Source of the DNA: Burkholderiaceae bacterium
GTDB lineage: Bacteria > Pseudomonadota > Gammaproteobacteria > Burkholderiales > Burkholderiaceae_C
Length of the DNA: 15,989 bases
Direction: 5' to 3'
Assembly (NCBI GenBank): GCA_025458585.1
Contig: JALOSD010000107.1
Location: forward strand, 1 to 15,989
This document shows, one piece after another, positions 1 to 7,004 of this stretch. A program made the translations under genes and the position numbers. Every line of letters begins with the position of its first letter. Within the stretch, counting starts at the first letter, position 1. The notes below the pieces were generated by a model. That model was not told where the DNA came from and searched no databases. It saw only the letters and a list, made by a program, of their open reading frames with translations.

Positions 1-7
1 GTCCCGC

Positions 8-98
8 GGAGGGATGGATGAGTGGTTTAAGTCGCACGCCTGGAAAGCGTGTGTGGGTTAACAGCCCACCGCGGGTTCGAATCCCGCTCCCTCCGCCA
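8..98 (+). tRNA. serX-like tRNA-Ser(GGA): tRNA-Ser, anticodon GGA
   Basis: A complete cloverleaf can be folded by eye. The acceptor arms 8-14 (GGAGGGA) and 88-94 (TCCCTCC) pair fully, with discriminator G95 and an encoded CCA at 96-98. The anticodon stem 35-39/47-51 closes a 7-nt loop holding GGA at 42-44, which reads UCC and UCU serine codons. The T arm is 71-75/83-87 with a TTCGAAT loop. The long variable arm (TGGG 54-57 against CCCA 65-68) is the class II feature expected of tRNA-Ser. No terminator is visible in the 61 nt before the next gene, and no copy of the tRNA 3' end is seen nearby, so nothing suggests an integrated element. Confidence 0.97.
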
Positions 99-159
99 CG
101 ACACGCCTGCAGCGTCCGCCACGCCCCGTGAATGCTCGTGTGGTCGCGGCCATCGTGGA

Positions 160-501
160 TCACACGCTGATCACGCTCGTGAACGTGAGCCGGTTGCCGA
201 ACGGATCGACGATCGTCATGTCGCGCGTTCCCCACGGCATTGTCTCGACGTCAGGCCGCGCATAACGAAAGCGCTTGGCGCGCAGTTGCGCGCACAGCGC
301 GTCGATGTCGTCCGCCTCGATGCGCATCGCAGCGCCCGGGCACGCGTCGCCGTGGTGCTCCGACAGGTGGAGCGTGCAGTCGCCACGGGGCTCGAAGCGA
401 TGCTCGAAGACGACCTCGAAGCCCAGGAAGTCCAGGTAGAACTCGCGCGCCTTGGCTTCGTCGAAGATGCGCAGGATCGGCGTGGTACGCGAAAGGCTCA
501 T
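160..501 (-). CDS. VOC / glyoxalase-superfamily protein, apparently internally shortened
   Basis: This 113-residue protein looks like the small glyoxalase/bleomycin-resistance-like (vicinal oxygen chelate) proteins common in proteobacteria. Recognisable blocks are TPILRIFDEAKAREFY near residues 7-22, DFLGF, HLSEHHGDACPGAA in the middle, and the C-terminal MPWGTRDMTIVDPFGNRLTF. VOC proteins bind metal or small hydrophobic ligands; the substrate here cannot be inferred. It starts with ATG 25 nt after the glgA stop on the same strand, so it may be cotranscribed with glgCA. Oddity: relatives as I remember them have about 8-9 more residues (a strand of the type PLYMQV) between HRFEP and RGDC, at residues 38/39. 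Here P38 runs straight into R39, suggesting an in-frame loss near position 387. The family call is firm; the deletion is from memory. Confidence 0.88.
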   Translation of the reverse strand: MSLSRTTPILRIFDEAKAREFYLDFLGFEVVFEHRFEPRGDCTLHLSEHHGDACPGAAMRIEADDIDALCAQLRAKRFRYARPDVETMPWGTRDMTIVDPFGNRLTFTSVISV

Positions 502-526
502 GGCGTGCGCTCGTCCGTCCCGCGGT

Positions 527-2011
527 TCAGCGCATCGCCCACCGCCGCGGCGTCTCGCGCCGCGAGCGGATCGCCTCGTCGTACAGCGCCAGGTACTCGC
601 GCGCAGCGCCGGTCCACGTGAACTCCTGTGCCATCGCGCGGCGCATCACGGCCTGCCAGCGCGGCGGGTCGCGGAACAGCGTCATCGCGCGCACCAGCGC
701 GGCTTCGAGCGCGCCGGCCTGCGCGTGCTCGAACACGAAGCCGGTCGCACGATCGGCGGCGAGCGCGCGCTCGTCGGCGTCGACGACCGTGTCGGCCAGG
801 CCGCCGACGCGGCGCACGAGCGGCAGCGTGCCGTATCGCAGGCCGTACATCTGCGTCAGCCCGCAGGGCTCGAAGCGCGAGGGCACGACGATCACGTCGG
901 CGCCGGCGACGAGCCGGTGCGCGCGCGGCTCGTCGTAGCCGACGTTCAGCGCCACCTGTTGCGGGTGCTGCTGCGCCGCGCTGCGGAAGGCCTGCTCGAG
1001 CGCATCGTCGCCGGTGCCCTGCACCGCGAGCTGCCCGCCGCGTGCGAGCAGCGCCGGCAGCGCGCCGAGCAGCAGGTCGAGGCCCTTCTGGTGCGTCAGC
1101 CGGCTGACGACACCGAACAGCGGCGCGTCGGCCCGCGGCTCGAGGCCGAACTCGCGCTGCAGCGCGGCCTTGCAGTACGCCTTGCCAGCGAGCGACGTCG
1201 CGTCGTAGCGCGCCGCGATCCAGCGGTCGGCGGCCGGATTCCACAACTCGCGGTCGACGCCGTTGAGGATGCCGCGCAGGTCGTGGTGGCGGTCTCGCAG
1301 CACGCCGTCGAGGCCGCAGCCGAACTCGGGGGTGGCGATCTCGCGTGCGTAGGTGGGGCTCACGGTGGTGATGCGGTCGGCAAACAGCAGCCCCGCCTTC
1401 ATGAACGAGACCTGGCGGTGAAACTCGATGCCGTGCGGCCACAGCGCGCGCTGCGACAGCTCGAGCAGTGCGAAGTCGCCGATCGGAAACAGTCCCTGGA
1501 AGGCGAGGTTGTGCACCGTGAACACGCTGCCGGCCGTCGTCGGCGGATGGGCGGCGACGTAGGCGCAGGCGAGCGCGGCGTGCCAGTCGTGCGCGTGCAG
1601 CACGTCGGGGCGCCACGCGGGGTCGAGCTCGCCGGCCGCCAGGTGCGCCGCCGCCCAGCCGAGCAGCGCGAAGCGCTGCAGGTTGTCGGGCCAGTCGTGG
1701 CCGTCGGGGCCGAGGTACGGGTTGCCGGCGCGGCGGTACAGGTACGGTGCGTCGACCACGTACGCGGGCAGGTCGCTGCCCTGCAGCCGGCCGTGCAGCA
1801 ACTCGACGTGCGCGGCGCCGAAGCGCGGCCCCACGCGCAGCACGCTGCGCGCGCCGGCGAGCGCGTCGGCGATCGCCGGCAGGCCGGGCAGCAGCAGCCG
1901 CACGTCGGCGCCTTCGCGCGCGAGCGCCGGCGGCAGCGCGCCGGCGACGTCGGCCAGCCCGCCGGTCTTGACCTGCGGGAAGACCTCGGCCGCGACCTGC
2001 AGGACGCGCAT
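527..2011 (-). CDS. glgA: Glycogen synthase (ADP-glucose type)
   Basis: GlgA (GT5 family, GT-B fold) transfers glucose from ADP-glucose to growing alpha-1,4-glucan in the cytoplasm. The 494-residue product is close to the usual 475-495. Visible landmarks are the N-terminal KTGGLADV motif at 15-22 (K15 is the ADP-glucose-contacting lysine in E. coli GlgA), HAHDWHAAL, the TVHNLAFQG block, ITTVSPTYAREI, VVSRLTHQKGLD, and the C-terminal SRFEPCGLTQMYG and YGTLPLVRRVGGL nucleotide-sugar blocks. The family is covered end to end with no gap. The ATG overlaps the glgC stop by one base (TGATG on the minus strand) and has no strong Shine-Dalgarno, so it is probably translated by coupling to glgC. No branching enzyme, phosphorylase or debranching gene lies in the window. 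Confidence 0.97.
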   Translation of the reverse strand: MRVLQVAAEVFPQVKTGGLADVAGALPPALAREGADVRLLLPGLPAIADALAGARSVLRVGPRFGAAHVELLHGRLQGSDLPAYVVDAPYLYRRAGNPYLGPDGHDWPDNLQRFALLGWAAAHLAAGELDPAWRPDVLHAHDWHAALACAYVAAHPPTTAGSVFTVHNLAFQGLFPIGDFALLELSQRALWPHGIEFHRQVSFMKAGLLFADRITTVSPTYAREIATPEFGCGLDGVLRDRHHDLRGILNGVDRELWNPAADRWIAARYDATSLAGKAYCKAALQREFGLEPRADAPLFGVVSRLTHQKGLDLLLGALPALLARGGQLAVQGTGDDALEQAFRSAAQQHPQQVALNVGYDEPRAHRLVAGADVIVVPSRFEPCGLTQMYGLRYGTLPLVRRVGGLADTVVDADERALAADRATGFVFEHAQAGALEAALVRAMTLFRDPPRWQAVMRRAMAQEFTWTGAAREYLALYDEAIRSRRETPRRWAMR

Positions 2012-3282
2012 CACTCGCTGGTCAGCCGCTCGAGCATCGCGCGCGTGACGAGCGTGATGCCGTTCTCGCTGCGGTAGAAGCGCCGCGCGTCGTCGGCCGG
2101 GTCCTCGCCGATCACCATGCCGTCGGGAATGACGCAGCCACGGTCGATCACGACGCGGTTCAGGCGCGCGCGGCGACCGACCTCGACGTCGGGCAGCAGC
2201 ACCGACCACTGCACGTTCGCGTGCGAGTGCACGCGCACGCTCGAGAACAGCAGCGAGCGGTTGATCAGCCCCGAGATGATGCAGCCGCCCGAGACCATCG
2301 ACTCGATCGCGACGCCGCGCCGGTCGCCGAGGTTGTGCACGAACTTCGCAGGCGGCAGCTGTGCCTGGTAGGTCCAGATCGGCCAGCGCGTGTCGTACAG
2401 GTTCAGCAGCGGCACGGTGGCGGTCAGGTCGATGTTCGCGTCCCAGTAGGCGTCGATCGTGCCGACGTCGCGCCAGTACGGCTCCTGGCCCTGCTCGGTG
2501 CCGACGCAGCTCAGGCCGAACGGGTGCGCCACGGCCTGCCGCTGCGCGACCAGGCGCGGAATGATGTCCTTGCCGAAGTCGTGGCTCGAGTGCGGGTCCG
2601 ACATGTCGCGGCGCAGCGCCTCGTGCAGGAAGCCGGCGTCGAAGATGTAGATGCCCATGCTCGCCAGGCTGGTGTCGGGGCGCCCGGGCATCGTCGGCGG
2701 GTCGGCGGGCTTCTCGACAAAGTCCGTGATCAGGCGGGTGTCGTCGATGGCCATCACGCCGAACGCCGTCGCCTCGGGCTTCGGCACCTCGATGCAGCCG
2801 ACCGTGCACGGGCGTCCGTGCGCGATGTGGTCGGCCAGCATCAGCGCGTAGTTCATCTTGTAGATGTGATCGCCGGCGAGCACGACGACGTAGTCGGCGT
2901 CGTAGCCGTCGACGATGTCCTGGTTCTGGTAGACGGCGTCGGCGGTGCCGCGGTACCAGTGCTCCTCGTCGAGGCGCTGCTGCGCCGGCAGCAGGTCGAC
3001 GAACTCGTTCATCTCGACCTTCAGGAACGCCCAGCCGCGCTGCAGATGGCGCAGCAGGCTGTGGCTCTTGTACTGCGTGATCACGCCGATGCGGCGGATG
3101 CCCGAGTTCAGGCAGTTCGACAGCGCGAAGTCGATGATGCGGAACTTGCCGCCGAAGTACACCGCCGGCTTGGCGCGGCTGTCGGTCAGGTTCTTCAGCC
3201 GGCTGCCGCGACCGCCGGCGAGCACGAGCGCCACGGCGCGTTTGGGCAGGTCCAGGCCCGAGGCCAGGTCCACGGCGTTCAT
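2011..3282 (-). CDS. glgC: Glucose-1-phosphate adenylyltransferase (ADP-glucose pyrophosphorylase)
   Basis: GlgC makes ADP-glucose from glucose-1-phosphate and ATP, the committed step of bacterial glycogen synthesis, normally as an allosteric homotetramer. The protein has the pyrophosphorylase signature LAGGRGSRL at residues 21-29, then AKPAVYFGGKFRIIDFALSN, YRGTADAVYQN, the AGDHIYKMNY catalytic block, DFVEKPADPP, and a C-terminal left-handed beta-helix region ending RRFYRSENGITLVTR. I chose the ATG at 3282 (423 aa): GAGGAG at 3294-3289 sits 6 nt upstream. In-frame ATGs at 3288 and 3306 are alternatives, but the first overlaps that Shine-Dalgarno and the second would use an atypical leader. 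The family is fully covered. It leads a glgC-glgA pair and must be transcribed from the short stretch just beyond the upstream gene's terminator. Confidence 0.97.
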   Translation of the reverse strand: MNAVDLASGLDLPKRAVALVLAGGRGSRLKNLTDSRAKPAVYFGGKFRIIDFALSNCLNSGIRRIGVITQYKSHSLLRHLQRGWAFLKVEMNEFVDLLPAQQRLDEEHWYRGTADAVYQNQDIVDGYDADYVVVLAGDHIYKMNYALMLADHIAHGRPCTVGCIEVPKPEATAFGVMAIDDTRLITDFVEKPADPPTMPGRPDTSLASMGIYIFDAGFLHEALRRDMSDPHSSHDFGKDIIPRLVAQRQAVAHPFGLSCVGTEQGQEPYWRDVGTIDAYWDANIDLTATVPLLNLYDTRWPIWTYQAQLPPAKFVHNLGDRRGVAIESMVSGGCIISGLINRSLLFSSVRVHSHANVQWSVLLPDVEVGRRARLNRVVIDRGCVIPDGMVIGEDPADDARRFYRSENGITLVTRAMLERLTSE

Positions 3283-3334
3283 CGGCATCTCCTCGTCAGG
3301 CGGCAAAACGGCAATCAGTTCGCATCATGCAACG
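3283..3334 (-). promoter_or_regulatory. Short leader/promoter region of glgC
   Basis: About 50 nt separate the upstream terminator from the glgC start, so the glgCA promoter must lie here or overlap the terminator. The region is clearly less GC-rich than its surroundings. A minus-strand TTGCAT is a possible -35, but no convincing -10 lies at the right distance. A small dyad GCAT-C-ATGC (3322-3330), flanked by GTT and AAC, could be an operator half-site pair. The element is inferred mainly from position. Confidence 0.3.
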
Positions 3335-3366
3335 AAAAGGGGCGCCGACCCTTCGATCGGCGCCCC
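3335..3366 (-). terminator. Intrinsic terminator of the branched-chain amino acid binding-protein gene
   Basis: A perfect 10-bp stem (3339-3348 with 3357-3366, sequence GGGGCGCCGA on the plus strand) closes an 8-nt loop. Read on the minus strand it is followed at once by TTTT and then CGTT. It begins 24 nt after the stop codon at 3390, the classic layout of a Rho-independent terminator. It insulates glgC, which starts about 50 nt further on in the same direction. Confidence 0.88.
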
Positions 3367-3389
3367 CTCAGCCGCGGCAAACGTGGCGC

Positions 3390-4529
3390 TCAGCGCACGA
3401 CGGCGATCTGCTCGCGCTGGCCACCCTTGTACGTGAACAGCGTCAGCGCACCGTTCTTGATGTCGCCCTTCTCGTCGAAGGCGATCGTGCCGGTCACGCC
3501 GTTGTGGCTGATCTTCTGCAGCTCCGGCAGGTACTTGGCCGGGTCCGCCGAGCCGGCCTTCTGCATCGCGGCGACCATCGCGTTGAGGGCGTCGTAGACG
3601 TAGGGGGCGTAGAGCTGGACGTCGATGCCGAACTTCTTCTTGTAGTCGGCGCGGAACTTGTCCATGCTGGTCTTGAACGCGCCCTCGACGCCACCGGCCT
3701 CGGCGCACACGATCTGGCCGTCGGCCATCGTGCCGGCGGCGAGCTTGGGCAGCTCGCCGGTGCAGATGCCGTCGCCGCCCATGAACTTGGCGTTGATGCC
3801 GAGCTGCTTCATCTGGCGCAGCATCGGGCCGGCCACGGCGTCCATGCCGCCGAAGAACACGACGTCGGGGTTCTTCCCCTTCAGGCTGGTCAGGATGGCG
3901 GTGAAGTCGGTCGCCTTGTCGTTCGTGAACTCACGGCCGACGATCGTGCCGCCCTTGCCCTTGACGCCCTTCTCGAACTCGTCGGCAACACCCTGGCCGT
4001 AGGCCGTGCGGTCGTCGATGACGGCGATGCGCTGGCCCTTGAGCTGCTCGACGGCGTAGCGGCCGAGCGTGCCACCGAGGTGCACGTCGTCGGCCACGAC
4101 GCGGAACGCCGTCTTGTAGCCCTGGCGGGTGTAGCGCGGGTTGGTCGCCGACGGCGAGATCTGCGGAATGCCGGCGTCGTGATAGATCTTCGACGCCGGA
4201 ATCGTCGTGCCCGAGTTGAGGTGGCCGATCACGCCGTTGACCTTGCTGTCGACGAGCTTCTGCGCCGCCGCGGTGCCCTGCTTCGGGTCGGCTGCGTCGT
4301 CTTCGGCAAGCAGCTGGAACGTCGCCTTGCGGCCGCCGATCGTCACGCCCTTGGCGTTGAGCTCGTCGATCGCCATGCGCGCGCCGTTCTCGTTGTCCTT
4401 GCCCAGGTGCGCGATCGAGCCGCTCGTGGGCCCGACATGGCCGATGCGCACGACCAGGTCCTGGGCGCTGACGGCCCCGGCAAAAGCCAGCGCGGCGGTG
4501 GCCGCGATCAGTTTCGCTTTCAGTTGCAT
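3390..4529 (-). CDS. Branched-chain amino acid ABC transporter substrate-binding protein (LivJ/LivK family)
   Basis: This is a periplasmic type I binding protein (Peripla_BP_6/LivJ family) that would deliver leucine, isoleucine, valine or a related ligand to a Liv-type ABC permease. The 379-residue precursor has a clear signal peptide (Lys-containing start, hydrophobic core, AVSA before QD, cleavage after about residue 22). The mature part carries the family blocks VRIGHVGPTSGSIAHLGKD, NGARMAIDELNAKG, the LAEDDAADPKQG stretch, HLNSGTTIPASKIY, the SPSATNP hinge and ISHNGVTGTIAFDEKGD near the C-terminus. The ATG has a strong GGAGGT at 4540-4535, 5 nt upstream. No permease or ATPase genes are adjacent, and the gene has its own terminator, so it is monocistronic. 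Ligand specificity cannot be read from sequence. Confidence 0.95.
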   Translation of the reverse strand: MQLKAKLIAATAALAFAGAVSAQDLVVRIGHVGPTSGSIAHLGKDNENGARMAIDELNAKGVTIGGRKATFQLLAEDDAADPKQGTAAAQKLVDSKVNGVIGHLNSGTTIPASKIYHDAGIPQISPSATNPRYTRQGYKTAFRVVADDVHLGGTLGRYAVEQLKGQRIAVIDDRTAYGQGVADEFEKGVKGKGGTIVGREFTNDKATDFTAILTSLKGKNPDVVFFGGMDAVAGPMLRQMKQLGINAKFMGGDGICTGELPKLAAGTMADGQIVCAEAGGVEGAFKTSMDKFRADYKKKFGIDVQLYAPYVYDALNAMVAAMQKAGSADPAKYLPELQKISHNGVTGTIAFDEKGDIKNGALTLFTYKGGQREQIAVVR

Positions 4530-4548
4530 GCAATACCTCCGTGGGGAT

Positions 4549-4578
4549 GCGTTGAGCGAAAGGGGGGGTTCTCAACGC
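4549..4578 (-). promoter_or_regulatory. Hairpin in the leader of the binding-protein gene
   Basis: GCGTTGAG at 4549-4556 is perfectly complementary to CTCAACGC at 4571-4578, giving an 8-bp stem with a 14-nt loop containing seven consecutive C on the transcribed strand. It ends 8 nt before the Shine-Dalgarno of the binding-protein gene, so it would lie in the 5' UTR or overlap the promoter. It could be an operator dyad, a stabilising leader hairpin or chance. No poly-T follows it, so it is not a terminator. Confidence 0.4.
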
Positions 4579-4640
4579 GCGGAACGATACCCGAAATCAC
4601 GTCCCCTTCCTCTCCGGGGCACTGCTGAGTGCCGCCAGGC

Positions 4641-4705
4641 GCGGGCGTCGCCCACCCCGCCCCCCATGGGGGTCAAGTCGTCTTGGGGCGGCCCGGCGAC
4701 GACTC
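4641..4705. repeat. GC-rich palindromic intergenic element, candidate dispersed repeat
   Basis: Between the binding-protein leader and the stop of the 129-aa gene lies a dense inverted-repeat region: CCCCCATGGGGG (4661-4672) and an outer pair CCGCCCC (4657-4663) with GGGGCGG (4685-4691). I recall very similar text recurring between genes in Rubrivivax- and Comamonadaceae-like genomes, but only one copy is in this window, so repeat status is recall plus inference. It may also act as the 3' end of the leftward 129-aa/holC/pepA transcript. A separate small hairpin (GGCACT-GCTG-AGTGCC, 4618-4633) sits just before it. Confidence 0.45.
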
Positions 4706-4719
4706 CACAGACGGCGGGC

Positions 4720-5109
4720 TCAGCGCGGGGCGCGCTCGGCGAGCGCCTGCGCCACGGCGTCGGCCACCAGCGCACGCAGCGACGCCGCGAGCGCTCCGCG
4801 CGCCTCGGCGGCAGCGCCGGCGAGCACCCGCTCGAGCGCCGGCGCGAGCGCGTCGCGCACGCGTGCCTCGAACCAGGCGTCGAGGCGCGGCTGCAGCGCC
4901 GCCAGCACCTGGCCCACGAGCGCCTCGGCGTCGATCGCGCCCGCCGCGGCCGACGGCGGCAGCACCCACGACTCGAGCACCGGCGCCGGCTCGACGGCCG
5001 GCGCGGCCGCAGGCTCGGGGCGCGGTGCCGCCGCCGCGTCGGGCGGCAACTCGACCACCTCGGTCAGCACCGGCAGCCGCCCGCGATCGAGTTCCGCGCG
5101 CCCGCTCAC
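4720..5109 (-). CDS. Conserved hypothetical protein following holC, with LTEVV motif
   Basis: This is a 129-residue protein with no enzymatic motif I recognise. Near the N-terminus it has PVLTEVVEL (residues 13-21), a short motif I recall from small betaproteobacterial proteins of unknown function. An Ala/Pro-rich linker (about 22-55) follows, then a C-terminal half predicted to form long amphipathic alanine-rich helices (about 58-125). The start is GTG at 5109, supported by AGGAGG 8 nt upstream, inside the end of holC. The spacing after the holC stop is only 3 nt, so the two are cotranscribed and probably coupled. It has no signal peptide or membrane segment and is probably cytoplasmic. A role alongside DNA polymerase III chi is suggested only by position. 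Confidence 0.72.
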   Translation of the reverse strand: MSGRAELDRGRLPVLTEVVELPPDAAAAPRPEPAAAPAVEPAPVLESWVLPPSAAAGAIDAEALVGQVLAALQPRLDAWFEARVRDALAPALERVLAGAAAEARGALAASLRALVADAVAQALAERAPR

Positions 5110-5112
5110 GCC

Positions 5113-5544
5113 TCAGGCCTCCTGCGGGTGGTGCGCGACGCTCCACCCGGCGGTCTTGTAGGCGTTCCAGCGCCGCCGGCCGGCGGCGCGGTCGTCGTCG
5201 CTGGCCTCGACGAGCTCGACGACGCGCGCGAAGCGCTGCGCGTCGGCGCAGGCGTCGGGGCCGAGGTTGACGAGCACCTCGCCCGCCGGCGGCACGACGC
5301 CCGGCTCGACGAGCCAGATCGGCGTGCGCGCCTCCAGGTGCGCAGGCAACGGGGCGGCGCCGCGGCGCGCGTGCGGGACGAACTCCTGCGGCTCGAACAC
5401 CCAAAGCGCGGCGTCGAGCCGCTCGAGCGCCTGCCGCTCGCCGGTCACGACGACGCGCAGCCGCTGCCGCCAGGCCTTGCGCAGCAGCCGGCAGGCGTAG
5501 CCGACCTTGTCGCCCAGGCCGGTGTGGAACGCCACCTCGGGCAC
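5113..5544 (-). CDS. holC: DNA polymerase III subunit chi
   Basis: HolC (chi) pairs with psi in the clamp-loader complex and contacts the single-stranded DNA-binding protein SSB at the replication fork. The 143-residue product is near the E. coli length (147). It shows the family opening EVAFHTG followed by DKVGYACRLLRKAWRQRLRVVV, a central LDAALWVFEPQEFVPH, TPIWL, VLVNLG, and the C-terminal RFARVVELVEASDDDRAAGRRRWNAYKTAGW. The start is GTG at 5544, with AAGGGAG 8 nt upstream; the family alignment begins exactly there. It follows pepA by 22 nt on the same strand, the usual pepA-holC arrangement in many proteobacteria. Confidence 0.94.
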   Translation of the reverse strand: MPEVAFHTGLGDKVGYACRLLRKAWRQRLRVVVTGERQALERLDAALWVFEPQEFVPHARRGAAPLPAHLEARTPIWLVEPGVVPPAGEVLVNLGPDACADAQRFARVVELVEASDDDRAAGRRRWNAYKTAGWSVAHHPQEA

Positions 5545-5566
5545 GGCGCGCGCTCCCTTGCCTCGC

Positions 5567-6977
5567 TCAGCCCGCCTGCGACAGCACGAAGTGCGTCAGC
5601 AGCGGCACCGGCCGCCCGGTCGCGCCCTTGGCCGCGCCGCTCTTCCACGCGGTGCCGGCGATGTCGAGGTGCGCCCAGCGCAGGTCCTTCGTGAAACGCT
5701 GCAGGAACTTCGCCGCCGTGATCGCACCGCCGGCGCGCGGCCCGACGTTGGCGATGTCGGCGAAGTTGCTCTTCAGTGCGTCGTCGTACTCGGCGTCCAG
5801 CGGCATGCGCCACGCCGGGTCGAGCGCCGCCGCGCCGGCGGCGAGCAGGTCGGCGGCGAGCGCGTCGTCGGCCGCGAACAGGCCGCTGTGGTGGTGGCCG
5901 AGCGCGATCACGCAGGCGCCGGTCAGCGTCGCGATGTCGACCACCGCCGCCGGCTTGAAGCGTGCCGCGTAGGTCAGCGCGTCGCACAGGATCAGTCTGC
6001 CCTCGGCGTCGGTGTTCAGGATCTCGATCGTCTGACCCGACATCGACGTCACGACGTCACCCGGCTTCACCGCGCGACCGCCCGGCATGTTCTCGCATGC
6101 CGGGATCAGGCCCACGACGTTGACCTTCGGCTTCAGTTCGGCCACCGCGCGCAGCGCGCCGAGCACCTGGTTTGATCGAGATGCCGCCGGTGTCGAACGT
6201 GATGCCCTTGCCCACCAGCACGACCGGCGCGTCGTCCTTGCCCGCCCCCTGGTAGCGCAGCACGACGAAGCGCAGCGGCTCGTGCGAGCCCTGCGCGACG
6301 GCGAGGAACGCGCCCATGCCGAGCTTCTCGACGTCCTTGCGCTCGAGCACGTCGACCTTCAGCCCGTGCGACTTCGCAAGCGCCTTCGCCTGCTCGGCGA
6401 GGAAGGTCGGCGTGCAGTGGTTGCCGGGCCGGTTCGCGCACTCGCGCGCGAGCGCGACGCCGGCGCCGATCGCCTCGCCGCGCGCGAGCCCGCGCCGCAG
6501 CGCCGCGGCCTGGGCCTTCGGGGCGAGCAGCGTCACCGACTCCAGCACCGGCGCGGGCGGCGCGCTCGGCTTCGTGTGGCGGTAGGTGTAGACGGCGTCG
6601 CCGACGGCGGCGACGAGCGCCTCGGCGTGGCGGTCGTCGACGGCGTCGCCGGCCACCGCGACGGCGAGCTTCTTCACCGCGGCTCCCTTGATCGCGCCGA
6701 CGCCGGCGGCGAACGCCGCCCTGACGGCCTTGGGCGACGCATCGGCCGCCGCCGCGAACACCAGCCGCTTCGCCTTGAGGCCAGCGGGGCGGTGCAGAAC
6801 GACCACGCGCGCCGGCTTCAGCTCGAAGTCGCCGTGCCCGATCGCCTCGTGCAGCAGCGCGGCGAGCGGCGCCTCGAGGTCGGCGGGCGGCTCGCTGCCG
6901 CCAAGCACGAACAGCAGCGCGTCGGTGGCGACGCCGGCGAGGCCGGCGGCGGGCGCAGTCTGGGTGTGGAAGTCCAT
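5567..6977 (-). pseudogene. pepA: Leucyl aminopeptidase PepA, frameshifted by an apparent ~47-nt internal deletion
   Basis: PepA (M17 family) is a cytosolic two-metal hexameric aminopeptidase. The first frame (6977 to about 6168, 270 residues) ends in VGKGITFDTGGISIKP. The second frame (about 6166 to 5567, 199 residues) resumes with VLGALRAVAELKPKVNVVGLIPACENMPGG and includes NTDAEGRL, GAC and the C-terminal WKSGAAKGATGRP. Between SIKP and VLG the family has about 16 residues of the type AAEMDEMKFDMGGAAS. Here only one leftover G lies between the two blocks, so about 47 nt seem missing and the frame shifts. The lost stretch contains one metal-ligand aspartate (D293 in E. coli numbering); the other ligand blocks remain. 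Without repair the first frame runs to a stop at 6057 (306 aa, with a meaningless tail). The rest of the gene is well conserved, favouring a sequence error or a very recent lesion. Confidence 0.93.
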
Positions 6978-7004
6978 AATGAAGCGAAGTTCTTCGATCG
7001 AGAG
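6978..7004. promoter_or_regulatory. 27-bp divergent gap between pepA and lptF
   Basis: Only 27 bp separate the two start codons, so any promoters for pepA and lptF must overlap the opposite gene's 5' end. Visible elements are CATAAT at 6975-6980, a -10-like hexamer for lptF without a good -35, the dyad CGAAG-TT-CTTCG, and the 8-bp palindrome TCGATCGA. I see no convincing Shine-Dalgarno for lptF beyond GAGAG next to the ATG. Confidence 0.3.

Noticed and set aside
8..160. Possible integration site for a genomic island at tRNA-Ser
   Set aside because: No integrase, no direct repeat of the tRNA 3' end and no change of base composition nearby; the following genes are ordinary chromosomal ones.
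452..4628. Long plus-strand open frames (about 452-2077, 2221-3597, 3327-4628) opposite glgA, glgC and the binding-protein gene
   Set aside because: They are antisense mirrors of GC-rich genes: Arg/Ala/Val-rich, without recognisable domains, and lying over well-conserved coding sequence on the other strand.
4207..5694. Plus-strand open frame of 495 codons across the 129-aa gene and holC
   Set aside because: It runs antisense through three genes and the palindromic intergenic region and has a low-complexity Arg/Ala composition.
6057..6977. A genuine short 306-residue protein from the first pepA frame
   Set aside because: The last ~36 residues after SIKP are off-frame Arg/Gly-rich sequence, and the correct continuation is present in the next frame.
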